Below, piece by piece: positions 63,379 through 64,000 of a stretch of DNA of 64,000 nucleotides (positions are counted from its first letter, which is position 1; the number at the start of each line of letters is the position of its first letter). Location of the stretch: assembly GCF_902158555.1 (NCBI RefSeq), contig NZ_CABGGS010000002.1, positions 62,001-126,000 of the forward strand, in the 5' to 3' direction. Below the pieces are notes generated by a model. It was given only the letters and a program-made list of their open reading frames with translations. It did not search any database and was not told the origin of the DNA. This DNA comes from Klebsiella spallanzanii. GTDB lineage: Bacteria > Pseudomonadota > Gammaproteobacteria > Enterobacterales > Enterobacteriaceae. Both the position numbers and the translations under genes were made by a program.

Positions 63379-64000
63379 ATGACCCAGGCCTTCTCAATTC
63401 CACGCAGTATTATTTATGGAGAAAATGCTTTAGAACATCTGTCAACGCTGAGCGGCAAAAAAGCCGCATTAGTCACCGGCGGAAGTTCAATGAAGCGTTT
63501 TGGTTTTCTGGATAAAGCCATCAGCGAACTTAATAAAGCGGGTATGGAATGCATTGTTATCGATAATGTTGAACCCAACCCGTCCATTAAAACCGTCTGG
63601 CGCGGCGCAAAAGAGATGCTGGCCTTTGAACCAGACTGGATAGTGGCGATTGGCGGCGGTTCGGCGCTGGATGCCGCTAAAGTGATGTGGTGTTTCTATG
63701 AGCATCCTCAGCTGAAGTTCGAAGATATTATCCCCGTCGGATCGATGCCCCCGCTGCGCAACAAAGCGCGGTTTGTAGCAATCCCCTCCACCAGCGGCAG
63801 CGCCTCTGAAATCACCGCCTTCTCGGTGATCACCGATACGGCCAATCATATCAAGTACCCGATTGTTGCCGCCGACCTGGTACCGGATATCGCCATTCTT
63901 GACCCAACGATTCCGGCTAAAATGCCGCCGCACGTTACCGTTCACACCGGTATGGACGTTCTGACCCACGCGATTGAAGCCTATGTGTCTACCGCGGCCA
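63379..64000 (+). CDS. iron-dependent alcohol dehydrogenase, 3' end outside window
   Basis: First 207 residues of a group III (Fe-type) alcohol dehydrogenase, normally about 380. The NAD-binding motif GGGSALDAAK is at about 93-102, and the first iron ligands are in the MDVLTHAIEAY region near the edge, with TSGSASEITAFSVI before it. ATG at 63379 is preceded by TGGAG seven bases upstream. It follows the AdhE-like and MmsA-like genes in the same direction and probably reduces or oxidises the same short-chain aldehyde/alcohol pair. Confidence 0.88.
   Translation, partial: MTQAFSIPRSIIYGENALEHLSTLSGKKAALVTGGSSMKRFGFLDKAISELNKAGMECIVIDNVEPNPSIKTVWRGAKEMLAFEPDWIVAIGGGSALDAAKVMWCFYEHPQLKFEDIIPVGSMPPLRNKARFVAIPSTSGSASEITAFSVITDTANHIKYPIVAADLVPDIAILDPTIPAKMPPHVTVHTGMDVLTHAIEAYVSTAA

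Overview
The window is enterobacterial chromosome, most likely Klebsiella or Raoultella. Its backbone follows the order known from E. coli and Salmonella: ahr, then yjgR-lptG-lptF, pepA-holC-valS, yjgN, yjgM, miaE, rraB, argF/argI, tabA, pyrL-pyrB-pyrI, ridA, mgtA, treR-treB-treC, nrdD-nrdG, then cybC, pmbA and darP. Several 127-128 bp ERIC elements, REP-type palindromes, a fused iolC, miaE and a GpdQ that matches the Klebsiella (Enterobacter) aerogenes enzyme at every active-site position point to Klebsiella/Raoultella. There are no insertion sequences, prophage genes, CRISPR arrays, rRNA or tRNA genes.

Region 1 (1-18044) lies between ahr and yjgR, where E. coli K-12 carries the idn (gluconate/idonate) genes. 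It holds a Ugp-type ABC transporter operon with the glycerophosphodiesterase gpdQ inside it, preceded by a good candidate PhoB box, and next to it a complete myo-inositol catabolic cluster: iolD-iolG-iolH-iolE leftward, iolC and iolR rightward, iolA-iolB leftward, iolI rightward. No dedicated inositol permease gene is present. The juxtaposition suggests that glycerophosphodiesters, including glycerophosphoinositol, are taken up and split into glycerol 3-phosphate and an alcohol that may be inositol.

Region 2 (18045-46779) is mostly conserved backbone: LPS export (lptFG), aminopeptidase/Xer cofactor, DNA polymerase III chi, valyl-tRNA synthetase, tRNA hydroxylation, RNase E inhibition, arginine and pyrimidine synthesis, Mg2+ uptake, trehalose use and anaerobic ribonucleotide reduction. 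Many classical control elements can be read directly: two ARG boxes, the pyrL attenuator, mgtL with a PhoP box, the treB operator, and NrdR boxes with two perfect DnaA boxes before nrdD. ERIC elements abut the start codons of holC and nrdG.

Region 3 (46780-55780) is inserted between nrdG and cybC, which are neighbours in E. coli. It is a leftward cluster of a small PRD protein, a glycine-rich SFCGS protein, DUF4312, two membrane proteins (DUF4311, DUF4310), an amidohydrolase, a DgaE-like PLP lyase, a DgaF-like KDGP aldolase, an exported lactonase and a PRD/EIIB/EIIA regulator. The families are conserved together in distant bacteria but are functionally undescribed as a system. It reads as an uptake and degradation route for an N-acylated amino-sugar acid feeding pyruvate and glyceraldehyde 3-phosphate. 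The SFCGS protein carries an RpiB/LacAB-like cysteine motif. This is the best candidate for a new system in the window.

Region 4 (58269-64000) holds a second AdhE-type bifunctional aldehyde/alcohol dehydrogenase, a methylmalonate-semialdehyde-dehydrogenase-type enzyme and the start of an iron-dependent alcohol dehydrogenase, separated by strong hairpins and a tandem of a deleted and an intact ERIC element.
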